From NCBI GenBank assembly GCA_002417965.1, contig DIDD01000044.1, positions 1 through 9,664 on the forward strand: a stretch of DNA of 9,664 nt. The letters run 5' to 3'. The first letter of the stretch is position 1; each line of letters begins with the position of its first letter. The notes beneath the pieces were generated by a model. That model saw nothing but the letters and a program-made list of their open reading frames with translations. It was not told the origin of the DNA and did not search any database. A program made the translations under genes and the position numbers. The DNA comes from Veillonellaceae bacterium UBA5809. Lineage in GTDB: Bacteria > Bacillota > Negativicutes > Veillonellales > Dialisteraceae. Of the stretch, positions 1-6,869 are shown one piece after another.

Positions 1-678
1 TCCCATGGCTGCCAGCCTGGCAGGCGTGGACAGATACTTGCCGTACTGCACCACATGGGGCGCCGCTTCCTTCAGCTTCCTGAAAGTTTCATCCGTGCCG
101 TAAAATTCCGCCATGGACAGAAAAAAATCCTCCGACATGTCAGACGCAACAAAATCTGTAATTGAAAGACGGATATCGGGACGGGACAGTACCTGATCCC
201 ATGTATAATTCATCTCCGGATGCTGGGCGGCAAAATCACTGTTTACGGCAAATACAACCGGATCCAGCCAGATCCCGGTCCAGCTTCCGTCAGTATCTTT
301 GAATTCATCCAGCACGGTATCTGTGTCCTGTGAAAGATAAGGGCGGAGCAGATGTTTTCTTTTCAGATCCTGGAGTATTCCCTGTGAAGTAAGGATAATG
401 TCAGGAGCCTCTCCCGAACGGATCCGCTCTGTCAGCTGAGCCGTAGGAACAGCTGTTATATCCAGACGTATGCCTTCCTCTTTGAAAAAAGAATCACTGA
501 TAAGCTTCAGGAGCTCTTCAGGAATATCCGAGCAGACCAGCAGCGTTTCTTCCGGAACGGCATCTGCTGCTTCCCTCTCCTGACGGTCTGCCGTCTCTTT
601 CTGCAGAATATAAAAAACGCCTGAGAAAACAGACAGAACCAGAGCCAGGAAAAGAATGACAGGCCATGTCCTCCGCAT
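1..678 (-). CDS. Extracellular solute-binding protein of an ABC transporter, C-terminus beyond window
   Basis: I see 226 codons from an ATG at 678 running off the left edge, so the C-terminal half or so is missing. A strong AGAGGTG ribosome site lies 5 bases upstream and fixes the start. Residues about 5-25 form a hydrophobic signal or anchor segment after MRRTW. No cysteine follows it, so this is not an obvious lipoprotein. Residues 46-115 read as the first lobe of a type 2 periplasmic-binding fold (TLLVCSD, RSGEAPDIILTSQG, LRPYL). GSWTGIWLDPVVFAVNSDF at 131-149 and YTWDQVL resemble the hinge region of Fe3+/AfuA-type or SBP_bac proteins. By family it would capture a solute outside the membrane for an ABC importer. 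The substrate cannot be read; ferric iron or another small ligand is only a guess. No permease or ATPase gene is visible in the window. It has its own promoter and follows the RodZ-like gene by 47 bases. Confidence 0.8.
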   Translation of the reverse strand, partial: MRRTWPVILFLALVLSVFSGVFYILQKETADRQEREAADAVPEETLLVCSDIPEELLKLISDSFFKEEGIRLDITAVPTAQLTERIRSGEAPDIILTSQGILQDLKRKHLLRPYLSQDTDTVLDEFKDTDGSWTGIWLDPVVFAVNSDFAAQHPEMNYTWDQVLSRPDIRLSITDFVASDMSEDFFLSMAEFYGTDETFRKLKEAAPHVVQYGKYLSTPARLAAMG

Positions 679-699
679 ACCCTCACCTCTTGCTTCTGT

Positions 700-708
700 A
701 TTATACCA
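700..708 (-). promoter_or_regulatory. Extended -10 promoter of the solute-binding protein gene
   Basis: On the minus strand TG-G-TATAAT is a perfect -10 hexamer with the TGn extension. It is placed so that transcription would start near 693, about 15 bases before the ATG at 678, leaving a very short leader made almost entirely of the ribosome site. No good -35 hexamer is present at 16-18 bases (TAAAAT at 17), which fits an extended -10 promoter or one that needs an activator. The -35 zone lies inside the inverted repeat at 712-742. Confidence 0.6.
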
Positions 709-711
709 CAC

Positions 712-742
712 ATATGTTCTGTATTTTACATCCAGAACATAT
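712..742. repeat. Perfect 10-bp inverted repeat, candidate operator
   Basis: The arms ATATGTTCTG (712-721) and CAGAACATAT (733-742) are exact reverse complements separated by 11 bases, with arm centres 21 bp apart, about two helical turns. The repeat spans the last codons and stop of the RodZ-like gene and the -35 zone of the downstream promoter. No T-run follows on either strand, so it does not look like an intrinsic terminator. The geometry suits a dimeric or tetrameric regulator. The inner half GAACATATGTGT partly resembles the Gram-positive LexA box (GAAC-N4-GTTC), but two of the eight fixed bases differ. Confidence 0.5.
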
Positions 743-1166
743 AGATCCAGAAAACCGTAACGGATCCGACAAGGAACAGGATAATCAGCCATTCTGCTCT
801 TCCAAATGAACGCCGTCTCCTGCGTCCGCCTGTCTTCCCGTTGACCACCTGCACACCAGATTTCATGCCCATACGGATTCTGCGTACATCCCGCCGGTTC
901 AGCCCCACCTGTATGGGAGGGGCTGAAGCAGCCACTTCCTGATCAAAACGTTTAATCATATCCGCCGGGTCACAGCCTATATAAAGCGCATAGTTTCTGA
1001 TCAGTCCCCGCGCATAGACCGGGTCCGGCAGAATGTCATAACGGCTGTCTTCAATGGCATCAATATAGGTTTTTCTAATATAAGTTCCCTTGGAAATATC
1101 CTCTGCCGAAAGGCCTGCCTTCACACGCTTGTCCCGCAGCAGCGCTCCTGCTGTCTCTTGTGTCAT
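726..1166 (-). CDS. Short RodZ-like protein: cytoplasmic HTH domain plus one C-terminal membrane segment
   Basis: The protein has 146 residues. Residues about 5-75 form an HTH_25/RodZ-type helix-turn-helix (GALLRDKRVKAGLSAEDIS, then YIDAIED and DPVYARGLIRNYA), the part that in RodZ binds MreB. A basic patch, GGRRRRRSFGR, sits at 113-123. One hydrophobic helix at 126-146 runs to the very end of the chain. Orientation by the positive-inside rule is N-terminus in. RodZ of E. coli and B. subtilis (YmfM) is about twice as long and has an extracytoplasmic domain that is wholly absent here. The start overlaps the ftsK stop as ATGA, with AGAGGG upstream, so translation is probably coupled. A RodZ gene near spoIIIE/ftsK is a known Bacillota arrangement. 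A role with MreB in cell shape is inferred from family; a membrane-tied DNA-binding regulator is the alternative. Confidence 0.8.
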   Translation of the reverse strand: MTQETAGALLRDKRVKAGLSAEDISKGTYIRKTYIDAIEDSRYDILPDPVYARGLIRNYALYIGCDPADMIKRFDQEVAASAPPIQVGLNRRDVRRIRMGMKSGVQVVNGKTGGRRRRRSFGRAEWLIILFLVGSVTVFWIYMFWM

Positions 1167-3412
1167 GGTGTTCCCTCTTTATGAAAATAAGTATTTTGAA
1201 CCTGTTCTTTTGTCATCCGTATCTCTCTGGGCTTGGCCCCTTCTGCAGGGCCTACAATTCCCATTGTCTCCATGGTATCCATAAGCCGCCCGGCCCTCGT
1301 ATATCCGATGCGGAAACGGCGCTGCAGCATGGAAACAGACGCTTTTTGCGTATCCATGATCCAGAGAACCGCTTCCTCCAGAAGGCTGTCCTCCTGCCCT
1401 TCCGGCAGTGATTTAGATGATTGTTCAGGGACGGAAAAATCAATTTCTTCGTAATCGGCTTCTCCCTGCTTTTTGATATATCCGGTGACAGCCTCCACCT
1501 CTGCATCAGAAATAAAAGCGCCCTGCACACGGCGCGGCTTCGCGGCGCCGATCGGATAGAAAAGCATATCTCCTTTGCCTATCAGTTTTTCAGCCCCCGC
1601 CATATCAAGAATCGTGCGGGAATCCACCTGGGAAGATACCGCAAAAGAAATCCGGCTGGGTATATTGGCTTTAATAATGCCCGTAATGACATCCACAGAA
1701 GGACGCTGTGTGGCCAGAACCAGATGAATGCCGGCTGCCCGTGCCATCTGGGCCAGACGGCATATGGCATCCTCCACGTCATCAGGGGCCACCATCATGA
1801 GATCGGCCAGTTCGTCAATAATAATGACAATAAAAGGCATTTTACGGTCAGGGCATGCCTGATTGAATCCGCGGATGTCACGGACTTTGGCATCGGCAAA
1901 AGATTTATACCGGCCTTCCATTTCTTTTACAGCCCAATGAAGAACGCCGGCTGCTTTTTTGGGCGCTGTCACAACAGGCACCAGCAGATGGGGAATTCCA
2001 TTGTAAACTGACAGCTCCACCACCTTCGGATCAATGAGAATCATCTTCACATCTGAGGGATCTGCATGAAAAAGGATACTTGTAATGAGTGTATTAATAC
2101 ATACGCTTTTCCCGCTTCCCGTCGATCCTGCAATCAGAAGATGGGGCATTTTTGTTAAATCGGTAATCACCGTTTTTCCTGAAATATCCTTGCCGAGGCC
2201 TACCGTAATACCTCCTGATCCATGTCTGAATTCACTGCTCTCCAGAACTTCTCTCAAGGATACGGCAGATACGGTCTGGTTCGGCACCTCAATGCCCACA
2301 GCTGATTTCCCGGGAATAGGCGCTTCCATGCGTATATCGGTAGCAGCCAGCTGCAGTGCAATATCATCCGACAGATTGACAATGCGGCTGACCTTAACGC
2401 CAGGCGCCGGTTCCAGCTCATACCGGGTAACGGCAGGACCTATGCTCACATCGGATATCCGGGCATGGATCCCAAAACTCTGCAGTGTGTTTTCCAGCGT
2501 TTTGGCTTTTTCCTCCACTTCAGCCCTTCCTGAATGATGCTTTCCGCCGCCGGACTTCAGCAGGGACAGCGGCGGAAACCGGTACGAGTGTCCCGTGCCT
2601 GAAGGAGAAGGAGAACCCTGAATATCCGGTTTTTGATCCGCTTCTGTCCATGAACGGGGCTGCTGACTTTGATCATCCTCCGGCGCCGTCTCCTCCCCTG
2701 TGCCATGAACTGCCGGGACGGAAGCAGTCCCTTCCTCTTCGGCAGACTGGAATTCTTCACGGGAAGTTTTTTCTTTGATATCAAAGAAATGACCGTCCCC
2801 GTCATCTTTATGAAACCCTCCGGACACACCGTTTTTAATGGCAGGCACCGCTGTTTCTTTAAAAAACTGCTGCACCTGTCCGATCGGTTTTTCACTTTTT
2901 TTCTCTAAATGCTGCAGTCCTCCGGACAGAGACCAGTGTGTCAGCAGAATAACATCCGCCAGAACGGCGCCGGCCAGGAAAACGGCGGTGCCCCATGATC
3001 CCGCCAGCGTGCGGAGACCCATAACGGCAATGCCCCCCAGAATTCCCCCGTACCGGATTATCTGATCTGTCATCAGTTCTCTTCCTTCCGGCACGTAAAT
3101 CTGGTGAATGCTGCTCAGAAAGAGAAAATAGAGTATGACTGCCAGCCAGAAACGGCGGTGCAGTCCTATGGGCTTTCCCCGGTACAGGAGACCTATGCCT
3201 GCAGCTGTCAGAAACAGTGCGGGAACAAAGGCTCCCATACCGAAAAGGAAGCCGAAAAACTGACGGATCCACTCCCCGAGAATGCCCGCATCCTGACCGC
3301 CCAGGCTGATGCAGACGAAAAGGCCCGTCAGGAAAAGCGCCAGTCCTGAAAGCTCACACACCAGCGCTGTACGGTCCGGTTTTCTTTTTCCCCGGGTATT
3401 CCTCTTATTCAT
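1163..3412 (-). CDS. ftsK: FtsK/SpoIIIE DNA translocase
   Basis: The 749-residue protein has the full FtsK/SpoIIIE layout. Four hydrophobic stretches lie at about 18-38, 52-78, 87-106 and 122-160. A charged, low-complexity linker covers about 165-295. The alpha/beta motor follows, with YELEPAPGVKVSRI at about 331-344, Walker A GSTGSGKS at 429-436, LIDPKVVELSVYNGIPHL at 459-476 and Walker B IIIDELADLMM at 530-540. A winged-helix gamma domain closes the protein at about 677-735 (EEAVLWIMDTQKASVSMLQRRF). The family pumps double-stranded DNA through the division septum as a hexamer, guided by short skewed motifs read by the gamma domain. The length is close to SpoIIIE (about 790 residues). The ATG lies inside the end of rarA (8-base overlap, ATGAATAA), and the stop overlaps the RodZ-like start, so all three genes look translationally coupled. 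Whether it acts in vegetative division or sporulation cannot be told from sequence. Confidence 0.95.
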   Translation of the reverse strand: MNKRNTRGKRKPDRTALVCELSGLALFLTGLFVCISLGGQDAGILGEWIRQFFGFLFGMGAFVPALFLTAAGIGLLYRGKPIGLHRRFWLAVILYFLFLSSIHQIYVPEGRELMTDQIIRYGGILGGIAVMGLRTLAGSWGTAVFLAGAVLADVILLTHWSLSGGLQHLEKKSEKPIGQVQQFFKETAVPAIKNGVSGGFHKDDGDGHFFDIKEKTSREEFQSAEEEGTASVPAVHGTGEETAPEDDQSQQPRSWTEADQKPDIQGSPSPSGTGHSYRFPPLSLLKSGGGKHHSGRAEVEEKAKTLENTLQSFGIHARISDVSIGPAVTRYELEPAPGVKVSRIVNLSDDIALQLAATDIRMEAPIPGKSAVGIEVPNQTVSAVSLREVLESSEFRHGSGGITVGLGKDISGKTVITDLTKMPHLLIAGSTGSGKSVCINTLITSILFHADPSDVKMILIDPKVVELSVYNGIPHLLVPVVTAPKKAAGVLHWAVKEMEGRYKSFADAKVRDIRGFNQACPDRKMPFIVIIIDELADLMMVAPDDVEDAICRLAQMARAAGIHLVLATQRPSVDVITGIIKANIPSRISFAVSSQVDSRTILDMAGAEKLIGKGDMLFYPIGAAKPRRVQGAFISDAEVEAVTGYIKKQGEADYEEIDFSVPEQSSKSLPEGQEDSLLEEAVLWIMDTQKASVSMLQRRFRIGYTRAGRLMDTMETMGIVGPAEGAKPREIRMTKEQVQNTYFHKEGTP

Positions 3413-4739
3413 CGATTTCTCTGTCTCCCTTCTGCCGGGGACTGCGCCTTTCCATCCACTGACGGAGAAGCCCCTTTCCCTTTTCTCCGGCCCCCGGCCG
3501 GTAATAAATACGGTCTTTCAGCTCATCAGGCAGATATTGCTGCGGCACCCATCCGCCGTAATCATGGGGATAACGGTATCCAATGCCGATTCCCATGCGG
3601 GAAGCCCCCTGATAGTGGGCATCCCGCAGTGTATCGGGAATGCTCCAGTCCGCACGGCTCCGCACTTCTTTCTGCGCTGCATCAATCCCGCGGATAGAAC
3701 TGTTGCTTTTATCTGCCAGGCAGATATAAAGAACTGCTTCCGCCAGCGGGATACGTCCCTCGGGAAATCCTATCATTTCTGCCGCCTGGGCCGCCGCCAC
3801 TGCTACAGAAAGAGCCTGCGGATCCGCCAGTCCTACATCTTCTGCCGCACAGATCATAATACGCCGGGCAATAAAAGAAGGCGGCTCTCCGCCCTCAATC
3901 ATCCGGGCCAGATAATGGAGTGCTCCGTCAGGATCACTCCCGCGCATGCTCTTAATAAAAGCGGATGTAATATCATAATGAAAATCACGCTGCTTATCAT
4001 ACCGCAGCACCGGATCTCCCGCAGTCTGACGGACCTCCTCTTTTGTCAGCATGCCCCCTTCCGGCAGAAGAGAGGCTGCCTGCTCCAGAATATTCAGAGA
4101 AATACGGCTGTCTCCGCCCGAACAGGCCGCTATATATGTCAGGACACTGTCTTCTGCCTGATAATGAAAATGCCCGAGCCCCCGTTCATTGTCTGTCAGG
4201 GCCCGCCGGAGAATTTTCAGCAGGGAAACTTCTTTAAGCGGCATCAGCCGGATCAGCCGGAGCCGTGAAAGAAGAGGCGGATTCACCTCAAAATAAGGAT
4301 TTTCCGTAGTGGCGCCGATCAGCACAAATGTCCCGTTTTCCACATAAGGCAGAAAAATATCCTGCTGCCCTTTATTAAAACGGTGTATTTCGTCAATAAA
4401 AACAAGAGTCCGTTTCCCGTAATAATCTAAATTGCGGCGGGCATCTTCTGCGGCTTTCCGGATTTCCTTTGTTCCGCTTTCCGTGGCATTCAAAGTGACG
4501 AAAATACTCTTTGTCACATGGGCAATCACAGTGGCTATCGTTGTTTTCCCGCATCCGGGAGGCCCAAAAAGCAAAAGGGAGGGAATACTGTCCTTTTCAA
4601 TCATACTTCGGAGAAATGTGCCGGGTCCCACAGCCTGTTCCTGCCCTGCAATTTCATCCAGAGACGCCGGACGCATCCGCTCTGCCAGCGGCTGATACCG
4701 GCGCCGGTCTTCTTCTCTGCTCCCAAATAATGAATCCAT
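3405..4739 (-). CDS. rarA: Replication-associated recombination protein A (AAA+ ATPase RarA/MgsA)
   Basis: The protein has 444 residues, the usual length of RarA. An N-terminal LAERMRPASLDEIAGQEQ (18-35) is the typical AAA+ clamp-loader-like opening. Walker A GPPGCGKT is at 59-66, Walker B with the DExH box FIDEIH at 114-119, and sensor 1 GATTENP at 142-148. SRL at 158-160 carries the likely arginine finger. The C-terminal oligomerisation region includes DITSAFIKSMRGSDPDGALHYL at about 256-277 and YRYPHDYGGWVPQQYLPDE at about 388-406. The family acts at stalled replication forks and is related to eukaryotic WRNIP1 and bacterial clamp-loader subunits. A GGGGCGG ribosome site lies 6 bases before the ATG. 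The 6S terminator ends only 25 bases upstream and I see no convincing promoter in between, so expression may depend on read-through or a weak internal promoter. Its last codons overlap the start of ftsK. Confidence 0.95.
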   Translation of the reverse strand: MDSLFGSREEDRRRYQPLAERMRPASLDEIAGQEQAVGPGTFLRSMIEKDSIPSLLLFGPPGCGKTTIATVIAHVTKSIFVTLNATESGTKEIRKAAEDARRNLDYYGKRTLVFIDEIHRFNKGQQDIFLPYVENGTFVLIGATTENPYFEVNPPLLSRLRLIRLMPLKEVSLLKILRRALTDNERGLGHFHYQAEDSVLTYIAACSGGDSRISLNILEQAASLLPEGGMLTKEEVRQTAGDPVLRYDKQRDFHYDITSAFIKSMRGSDPDGALHYLARMIEGGEPPSFIARRIMICAAEDVGLADPQALSVAVAAAQAAEMIGFPEGRIPLAEAVLYICLADKSNSSIRGIDAAQKEVRSRADWSIPDTLRDAHYQGASRMGIGIGYRYPHDYGGWVPQQYLPDELKDRIYYRPGAGEKGKGLLRQWMERRSPRQKGDREIDE

Positions 4740-4764
4740 TTTTATCCGCCCCGGTAATTTCGAT

Positions 4765-4796
4765 AAAAAGAGACCGCCAAGTTTCCCTCGGCGGCC
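4765..4796 (-). terminator. Intrinsic terminator of the 6S RNA unit
   Basis: On the minus strand GGCCGCCGAG (4796-4787) pairs with CTTGGCGGTC (4781-4772) over 10 bp, two of them G-U, with the five-base loop GGAAA. The run TCTTTTT (4771-4765) follows directly. A run of six T also follows the hairpin on the plus strand (4799-4804), so it could work in both directions, although no plus-strand gene approaches it. It lies about 10 bases after the predicted 3' end of mature 6S RNA and 25 bases before the rarA start. Confidence 0.85.
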
Positions 4797-4805
4797 GATT
4801 TTTTA

Positions 4806-4985
4806 TAAGCCCCACCATGCCGTAAATGCCGTATTTTGAGTCTGCAATCTGCAGGTGGGTGTCCTACCGGCAGAATCCGTCAGTCCCCGATCCGGGGCAT
4901 TGACATCAGCCGTCGGCTCCGAACTCCCTATATAAAGGTGTTGGTTCAAAATAAAAGGCTGCACGTACACAGCAGGGTATTGCTT
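4806..4985 (-). ncRNA. ssrS: 6S RNA (RNA polymerase regulator), about 180 nt
   Basis: The gap between aspS and rarA encodes no protein but has a promoter, a terminator and a rod-like fold. The ends pair: AAGC (4985-4982) with GCTT (4810-4807), CCC (4977-4975) with GGG, and TGCTGT (4974-4969) with ACGGCA (4823-4818). A large internal bubble follows, with a small CTGCA-GAT-TGCAG hairpin on its 3' side (4854-4842). An inner stem pairs GGG-A-GTTC (4928-4921) with GGAC-A-CCC (4864-4857), and the tip is CCCCG-GAT-CGGGG (4897-4885). Closing stem, central bubble and terminal stem at about 180 nt are the marks of 6S RNA, which mimics an open promoter and binds the housekeeping RNA polymerase. In B. 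subtilis the 6S-1 gene bsrA also lies next to aspS. The fold was done by eye. A structured leader of rarA is the main alternative. Confidence 0.72.
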
Positions 4986-4991
4986 GGCTAT

Positions 4992-5020
4992 AGTGTATCA
5001 GAAAATATCTGTTTTTACAA
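4992..5020 (-). promoter_or_regulatory. Housekeeping promoter of the 6S RNA gene
   Basis: On the minus strand TTGTAA (-35, 5020-5015) and TACACT (-10, 4997-4992) are separated by exactly 17 bases. TG one base ahead of the -10 makes it an extended -10. The predicted start is A4985, the base where the closing stem of the folded RNA begins, so promoter and structure support each other. It lies in the 65-base gap after the aspS stop. No terminator for aspS is seen before it, so read-through from aspS is also possible. Confidence 0.65.
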
Positions 5021-5049
5021 GTTCCAGCAGGAGCGGGATCCCTTCAGAA

Positions 5050-6852
5050 TCACTGAAAAAGATCCGACTCCTTATGAAGATCGAGCTTGATATGAAGCTC
5101 TTTCAGCTGCTTTTCCGCTACAGAAGAAGGAGCCTGTGTCAGAGGATCAATGGCGCTCTGGGTCTTCGGGAATGCAATCACATCCCGGATCGAGGAACAG
5201 CGGAGCATCAGCATGACCAGCCGGTCAAGGCCCAGGGCAATGCCTGCATGAGGCGGTGCCCCGTATTGGAAAGCATCCAGCAGGAACCCGAATTTCTGGC
5301 GGGCTTCTTCCTGAGAAATTCCAATGGCCTGAAACACTTTCTCCTGGAGTTCTTCCTGATAAATACGGAGGCTGCCGCCGCCTGCTTCAATCCCATTAAG
5401 AACCATATCATAAGCATTGGCATGCACCCGTGCCGGATCACTGAGCAGATACTGCACATCCTCCTCTTTCGGTGCAGTAAACGGATGATGCTCGGCCACA
5501 TACCGTTTTTCATCTTCACTGTATTCAAACATGGGGAAATCAACAACCCAGCGGAAACAGAATGCATTTTCATCAATCAGATTCATGCGGCGTCCCATTT
5601 CAAGCCGGAGTTCTCCCAATGCCTGTGCCACAACTTTCGGCTGATCAGCAATAATCAGCACCAGATCTCCCTTTTCAGCCTCACAGAATGCACCAATCTT
5701 ACGGACCAGCTCTTCACCGAGGAATTTTGTAATCTGGCACTTCAGGCCGCCGTCTTCCAAAAATCCGATCCAGGCCATTCCTTTGGCTCCGTAACGCCCT
5801 GCATACTCCACAAGACCGTCCAGTTCACGGCGGGGTATGGCTGCATCTCCCTTAACGGTAATAGCCTTGACCACGCCGCCCCTTTCAATTACAGAACGGA
5901 ACACCTTAAACCCGGTGTCCTTCAGAAGACCTGTAATATCATGGAAATGCATGTCAAACCGGAGATCCGGCTTATCAGAACCGTAAAGATTCATGGCATC
6001 ATCCCAGGTAATCCGCTGAAAAGGAATCGGGATTTCCACATGGAGAACAGATCGGAACACCTGCTGCATCATATGTTCCATCAAATCCAGGATAAAATCC
6101 TGATTTTCGAAAGAAAGTTCCATATCCAGCTGGGTAAATTCAGGCTGCCGGTCTGCCCGGAGATCTTCATCCCGGAAGCAGCGGACAATCTGAAAATACC
6201 GTTCCAGTCCGGAAACCATCAGAAGCTGCTTGAAGAGCTGCGGAGACTGGGGCAGTGCATAAAATTTTCCGGGATTCACACGGCTCGGAACCAGATAATC
6301 ACGGGCCCCCTCCGGAGTACTTTTAGTCAGCATGGGTGTTTCAATTTCCAGGAACCCGTTGTCATCGAGGAATTCCCTCATGGCATGGGCAATTTTGTGC
6401 CGCATGATGAGATGCTGCTGCATCTCAGGACGGCGCAGGTCAATGTAGCGGTACTTAAGCCGTACATTTTCATCAACATCAATACCGTCCTCTACATAAA
6501 AAGGAGGTGTTTTGGCGCGGTTCAGAATGCGCAGCTCCGACACCACCACTTCAACCCGTCCTGTTTTCATTTTCGGATTGATGGTATCCTCACTTCGGCT
6601 GCGGACCTTGCCCTGAACAGCCAGCACATATTCATTTCTCACTGATTCTGCCTTGCGGAAAGCTTCCTCCCCGTACTGCGGACTCATCACCAGCTGTACA
6701 ATTCCCGAGCGGTCACGGAGATCCACAAAAATTAAACCGCCGTGGTCCCTCCGCCGCTGTACCCATCCTGCCAGCGTAATGATCTGATCCATGTGCTGCT
6801 GATCTACTTCGCCGCATCCGCAGGTCCTGCTCATTCCTGCCATTGTATCCAT
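5050..6852 (-). CDS. aspS: Aspartyl-tRNA synthetase
   Basis: The 600-residue class II synthetase matches the usual bacterial length and attaches aspartate to tRNA-Asp (and possibly tRNA-Asn). The N-terminal OB-fold anticodon domain reads LAGWVQRRRDHGGLIFVDLR at 27-46. Class II motif 1 lies near FLEIETPMLTKSTPEGARDY. Motif 2 is the RCFRDEDLRADRQPEFTQLD block. An inserted bacterial GAD domain lies in the middle (about 290-420). Motif 3 is GIALGLDRLVMLM near the end. AGAGGTG lies 8 bases before the ATG at 6852, favouring it over the in-frame ATGs at codons 4 and 7. The gene starts 17 bases after hisS and shares its ribosome-site region with the hisS stop. His37 replaces the leucine of discriminating enzymes such as E. 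coli AspRS, which hints at a non-discriminating enzyme. No intrinsic terminator follows before the 6S promoter. Confidence 0.96.
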   Translation of the reverse strand: MDTMAGMSRTCGCGEVDQQHMDQIITLAGWVQRRRDHGGLIFVDLRDRSGIVQLVMSPQYGEEAFRKAESVRNEYVLAVQGKVRSRSEDTINPKMKTGRVEVVVSELRILNRAKTPPFYVEDGIDVDENVRLKYRYIDLRRPEMQQHLIMRHKIAHAMREFLDDNGFLEIETPMLTKSTPEGARDYLVPSRVNPGKFYALPQSPQLFKQLLMVSGLERYFQIVRCFRDEDLRADRQPEFTQLDMELSFENQDFILDLMEHMMQQVFRSVLHVEIPIPFQRITWDDAMNLYGSDKPDLRFDMHFHDITGLLKDTGFKVFRSVIERGGVVKAITVKGDAAIPRRELDGLVEYAGRYGAKGMAWIGFLEDGGLKCQITKFLGEELVRKIGAFCEAEKGDLVLIIADQPKVVAQALGELRLEMGRRMNLIDENAFCFRWVVDFPMFEYSEDEKRYVAEHHPFTAPKEEDVQYLLSDPARVHANAYDMVLNGIEAGGGSLRIYQEELQEKVFQAIGISQEEARQKFGFLLDAFQYGAPPHAGIALGLDRLVMLMLRCSSIRDVIAFPKTQSAIDPLTQAPSSVAEKQLKELHIKLDLHKESDLFQ

Positions 6853-6869
6853 ATTTTCTGCACCTCTTC

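Noticed and set aside
507..713. A 68-codon minus-strand frame beginning MCGIIQKQEV
   Set aside because: It overlaps the solute-binding protein gene in another frame. The frame starting at 678 has a strong ribosome site, a signal sequence and a binding-protein fold and stays open to the window edge.
709..719. LexA (SOS) box reading of GAACATATGTGT
   Set aside because: Two of the eight fixed bases of GAAC-N4-GTTC differ, and the neighbouring gene is not a typical SOS gene. I keep only the general inverted-repeat observation.
1421..2011. A 196-codon plus-strand frame inside ftsK
   Set aside because: It is in antisense register with ftsK over the conserved motor region. Codon avoidance explains it and no ribosome site or homology is apparent.
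3309..4268. A 319-codon plus-strand frame across the rarA/ftsK junction
   Set aside because: Over most of its length it is in the same antisense codon register with rarA and is explained by rarely used TTA, CTA and TCA codons. The product is proline-, serine- and cysteine-rich with no family features.
5042..5057. Small inverted repeat TTCAG/CTGAA at the aspS stop as a terminator
   Set aside because: The stem is only 5-6 bp and no T-run follows, so it does not support an intrinsic terminator.
4984..6645. A 553-codon open frame on the plus strand antisense to aspS
   Set aside because: It is in exact codon register with aspS, where plus-strand stops correspond only to TTA, CTA and TCA codons on the minus strand. 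Avoidance of those codons leaves the antisense frame open. The product shows no recognisable domain.
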